DNA of 6,482 nt. Source: Salinibacterium sp. (lineage in GTDB: Bacteria > Actinomycetota > Actinomycetes > Actinomycetales > Microbacteriaceae). Made by a program: the position numbers and the translations under genes. The stretch is taken from the NCBI GenBank assembly GCA_004297555.1, contig SCSV01000403.1, forward strand, positions 1 to 6,482, read 5' to 3'. The notes below the pieces were generated by a model. That model searched no databases. It had not been told where the DNA came from and saw only the letters and a list, made by a program, of their open reading frames with translations. Each line of letters opens with the position of its first letter. The first letter of the stretch is position 1. Positions 4,578 through 6,482 of the stretch are shown one piece after another.

Positions 4578-5061
4578 ATCCCTGCTCATGGTCATCGTGC
4601 TGTGCTTCTTGTTCGTGCTTCTGGCACTCATGGTGCTCGGCTGGAACACGCGGCAGCAGCGCCAGAGCGACATTGCGAAGCCCGCCCTGCCGCCGGCCGA
4701 TCGTGGCCCGGTATTCGGCACCTTCCGCGGCATGTACGTCTCGACCACGACCTCCGGCGACCCGCTCGACCGCATCGCGGTGCACGGCCTGGCCTTCCGC
4801 GGAAACGTCGACATCGTGGTGAGCGAGCGTGGGGTGCTCCTGAGCATCCCGGGCGTCGATGAGATCTGGATTCCCACCGAAGATCTCGTCGAGTTGCGCC
4901 GCGCCACCTGGACCATCGATCGCGTGGTCGAGCATGACGGACTGCACGTCATCGAGTGGAACCTCGGCGATCGCGCCGTCGAAACGTATCTGCGCATGCT
5001 CACGCCGACCGAGTTCGACCACGCCCTGCAACGCCTGCTGGCCATGAAAGGAAGGCAGTGA
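4570..5061 (+). CDS. Uncharacterised single-pass membrane protein with a PH-like cytoplasmic region, within the pyr operon
   Basis: The function is unknown. The 163-residue product has a short N terminus (MDRSLL), one hydrophobic helix at about 6-25, then a basic, proline-containing linker (28-45: Arg28, Arg31, Lys37, Arg45). By the positive-inside rule the remainder faces the cytoplasm, and there is no signal-peptidase or lipobox site. Residues about 48-143 alternate short hydrophobic strands with turns (GTFRGMYVSTT, LRGNV-like AFRGNVDIVVSERGVLL, GLHVIEWNLG, VETYLRML). They are followed by a helix (PTEFDHALQRLLAMK, 146-160), an order of strands plus C-terminal helix that suggests a bacterial PH-like fold; this is inference from pattern. 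The GTG start has a good ribosome site and overlaps the pyrC stop by 8 bases; the stop overlaps carA (GTGA). From memory, mycobacteria carry a membrane protein of similar size at this position (Rv1382), so the linkage appears conserved. Membrane anchoring or regulation of the carbamoyl-phosphate/aspartate steps is possible but unproven. Confidence 0.88.
   Translation: MDRSLLMVIVLCFLFVLLALMVLGWNTRQQRQSDIAKPALPPADRGPVFGTFRGMYVSTTTSGDPLDRIAVHGLAFRGNVDIVVSERGVLLSIPGVDEIWIPTEDLVELRRATWTIDRVVEHDGLHVIEWNLGDRAVETYLRMLTPTEFDHALQRLLAMKGRQ
5047..5052 (+). promoter_or_regulatory. Ribosome binding site of carA (AAAGGA)
   Basis: AAAGGA ends 5 bases before GTG at 5058 and lies in the last codons of the membrane protein gene. 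It supports the GTG as the carA start over the upstream open frame, which has no CarA similarity. Confidence 0.65.
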
Positions 5062-6203
5062 CCTTCAGTAAAGACCCCGCCGTGCTCGTGCTTGAGGACG
5101 GCACCCGCTACGACGGTCTCGCCTATGGCGCCCGCGGTACGACCCTTGGCGAAGTCGTCTTCGCGACCGGGATGACCGGCTACCAGGAGACCCTGACCGA
5201 CCCGAGCTACGCCGGCCAGATCGTCGTGATGACCGCCCCGCACATCGGTAACACGGGGGTAAACGACGAAGACCCCGAGTCATCCCGCATCTGGGTTTCC
5301 GGCTACGTCGTGCGCGACCCCTCCCGGGTGGTCTCGAACTTCCGCGCCGACGGCTCGCTCGACGACGACCTTGTCGCGAGCAACGTCGTCGGAATCAGCG
5401 GCATCGACACGCGTGCCGTCACCCGGCGACTGCGCGACGCGGGTGCGATGCGCGGCGGCATTTTCTCTGGGGCGGATGCCGCACTCAACCCCGACGAACA
5501 GCTCACGACCGTGCGTGCCGCTGCCCCGATGTCGGGCCGCAACCTCTCCTCCGAGGTGTCCACGACCGAGGGCTACGTCATCCCCGCCACGAGCGAGAGC
5601 ATCGGCAACCTCGCGGTGCTCGACCTGGGCGTCAAGACGTCGACCCTCAACTACCTCGCCGCGCGCGGCTTCGAGGTGCACGTGCTGCCCCAGTCGGTCA
5701 CGCTCGAGCACGTGCTCGCGATCGAGCCGGTTGCCGTCTTCTTCTCGAACGGACCGGGCGACCCGGGCGCATCCGATCGCCATGTTGAGTTGTTGACCGG
5801 CATCCTTAAGCAGGGCCTGCCCTTCTTCGGCATCTGCTTCGGCAACCAACTGCTCGGTCGCGCGCTCGGTTTCGGCACCTACAAGCTGCCCTTCGGCCAC
5901 CGCGGTATCAACCAGCCCGTGCTCGATGTCGCGACCGGTCGCATCGAGGTCACGAGCCACAATCACGGCTTCGCAGTGGATGCCCCAATCGGCGAGATCA
6001 CGCAGTCCCCGGCGGGCTTCGGCCGCGTCGAGGTGAGCCACGTCAACCTCAACGACAACGTGGTCGAGGGCCTGCGCGCTCTCGACATCCCGGCTTTCTC
6101 GGTGCAGTACCACCCCGAAGCTGCCGCCGGCCCACACGACAGCAACTACCTGTTCGACCGTTTCCGCGCTCTGGTGCTGGAGCAGAAGGGTGCTCATGCC
6201 TAA
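5058..6203 (+). CDS. carA: Carbamoyl-phosphate synthase small (glutaminase) subunit
   Basis: CarA hydrolyses glutamine and passes ammonia through a tunnel to CarB for carbamoyl phosphate, used in both pyrimidine and arginine synthesis. The 381-residue length is typical. The N-terminal small-subunit domain (about 5-140) includes LEDGTRYDG, GMTGYQETLTDPSYAGQIV and GISGIDTRAVTRRLR. The class I glutamine amidotransferase domain (about 185-378) has NGPGDPG (231-237), the nucleophile elbow FFGICFGNQ with Cys260, SHNHGF (300-305), and the His352/Glu354 pair in QYHPEAAAGPHDS, so the catalytic triad is complete. GTG at 5058 is chosen for its ribosome site, its GTGA overlap with the preceding stop, and because homologues start shortly before the LEDG motif. 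The frame is open back to 4956 but that region encodes the preceding protein in another frame. carB starts 8 bases before its end, as expected for two subunits made in equal amounts. Confidence 0.97.
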   Translation: MTFSKDPAVLVLEDGTRYDGLAYGARGTTLGEVVFATGMTGYQETLTDPSYAGQIVVMTAPHIGNTGVNDEDPESSRIWVSGYVVRDPSRVVSNFRADGSLDDDLVASNVVGISGIDTRAVTRRLRDAGAMRGGIFSGADAALNPDEQLTTVRAAAPMSGRNLSSEVSTTEGYVIPATSESIGNLAVLDLGVKTSTLNYLAARGFEVHVLPQSVTLEHVLAIEPVAVFFSNGPGDPGASDRHVELLTGILKQGLPFFGICFGNQLLGRALGFGTYKLPFGHRGINQPVLDVATGRIEVTSHNHGFAVDAPIGEITQSPAGFGRVEVSHVNLNDNVVEGLRALDIPAFSVQYHPEAAAGPHDSNYLFDRFRALVLEQKGAHA

Positions 6204-6482
6204 GCGCCAGGACATCAACTCCGTTCTCGTCATCGGCTCCGGCCCGATCGTCATCGGCCAGGCGGCCGAGTTCGACTACTCGGGCACGCAGGCCTGCCGG
6301 GTGCTTCGCGAGGAAGGCGTGCGCGTCATCCTCGTCAACTCCAACCCGGCGACGATCATGACCGACCCCGACTTCGCCGACGCCACTTACATCGAGCCGA
6401 TCACATGGCAGGTCATCGAGTCGATCATCGCCAAGGAGAAGCCGGACGCCATCCTGCCGACCCTGGGCGGCCAGACCGCGCT
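6196..6482 (+). CDS. carB: Carbamoyl-phosphate synthase large subunit, N-terminal part
   Basis: CarB makes carbamoyl phosphate from bicarbonate, two ATP and the ammonia delivered by CarA. Only the first 95 residues are in the window; the full family length is about 1,070-1,110. They form the pre-ATP-grasp domain of the carboxyphosphate half: VLVIGSGPIVIGQAAEFDYS (residues 10-29), QACRVLREEG, VNSNPATIMTD (48-58) and ILPTLGGQTA (86-95) are all canonical. ATG at 6196 overlaps the carA stop by 8 bases and has AAGGG (6186-6190) 5 bases upstream. The gene is intact as far as it can be read and runs off the right edge. From usual gene order, pyrF or pyrD may follow outside the window. Confidence 0.97.
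   Translation, partial: MPKRQDINSVLVIGSGPIVIGQAAEFDYSGTQACRVLREEGVRVILVNSNPATIMTDPDFADATYIEPITWQVIESIIAKEKPDAILPTLGGQTA

Noticed and set aside
4187..4822. Arg-rich + strand open frame across the pyrC / membrane protein junction
   Set aside because: It is the wrong frame relative to two well-supported genes and has low-complexity Arg/Pro/Ser composition.
5280..6254. Open frame of 324 codons on the - strand opposite carA
   Set aside because: It is an antisense shadow of carA with no motif and no start signal.
1..6482. Mobile elements, CRISPR arrays, tRNA/rRNA genes, phage or defence genes
   Set aside because: No terminal repeats, integrase or transposase motifs, direct-repeat arrays or RNA-gene signatures were seen; every long frame is accounted for by core metabolic or translation genes.

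Overview
The window looks like a stretch of chromosome from a high-GC actinobacterium, most likely a member of the Microbacteriaceae (Micrococcales). This rests on high G+C at third codon positions, -10 elements of TANNNT type without clear -35 boxes, a probably leaderless GTG start, and the gene order aroQ - efp - nusB - pyrR - pyrB - pyrC - membrane protein - carA - carB, which is familiar in actinobacteria. The family assignment is inference from gene order and protein character; no 16S or other marker is present. All genes are on the + strand, and the dense open frames on the other strand are GC-driven shadows.

Layout. (1) 1-125: the 3' end of an unidentified gene whose product ends in one membrane helix and a very short tail. 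(2) 202-642: aroQ, type II 3-dehydroquinase, with a -10 box placed so that the transcript would start at or beside the GTG codon. (3) 719-1282: efp, elongation factor P, behind its own -10 box and a roughly 60-nt leader that contains a strong hairpin. (4) 1317-1733: nusB, transcription antitermination factor. (5) 1790 to the right edge: the de novo pyrimidine (UMP) operon pyrR-pyrB-pyrC-(membrane protein)-carA-carB, cut off inside carB. No stretch longer than 300 bases lacks a gene.

How the genes work together. CarA and CarB make carbamoyl phosphate from glutamine, bicarbonate and ATP. PyrB joins it to aspartate and PyrC closes the ring to dihydroorotate. PyrR senses uridine nucleotides and controls the operon. 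Its RNA site is visible: a stem-loop at 1749-1782 with the conserved PyrR-loop core, whose 3' arm contains most of the pyrR Shine-Dalgarno sequence. The leader is too short for a terminator/antiterminator pair, so control is probably at translation initiation, as reported for Mycobacterium smegmatis. Every later junction overlaps by 4 or 8 bases (ATGA, ATGA, 8 nt, GTGA, 8 nt), so repression at the first cistron could spread by translational coupling.

The least explained gene is the 163-residue protein at 4570-5061, encoded between pyrC and carA. It has one N-terminal membrane helix and a beta-rich, PH-like cytoplasmic part. A similar membrane protein sits at the same place in mycobacteria (Rv1382, from memory), so conserved linkage to pyrimidine synthesis without a known role is the main lead here. 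Otherwise the window is core-genome housekeeping DNA with no mobile element, CRISPR array, tRNA or rRNA seen.
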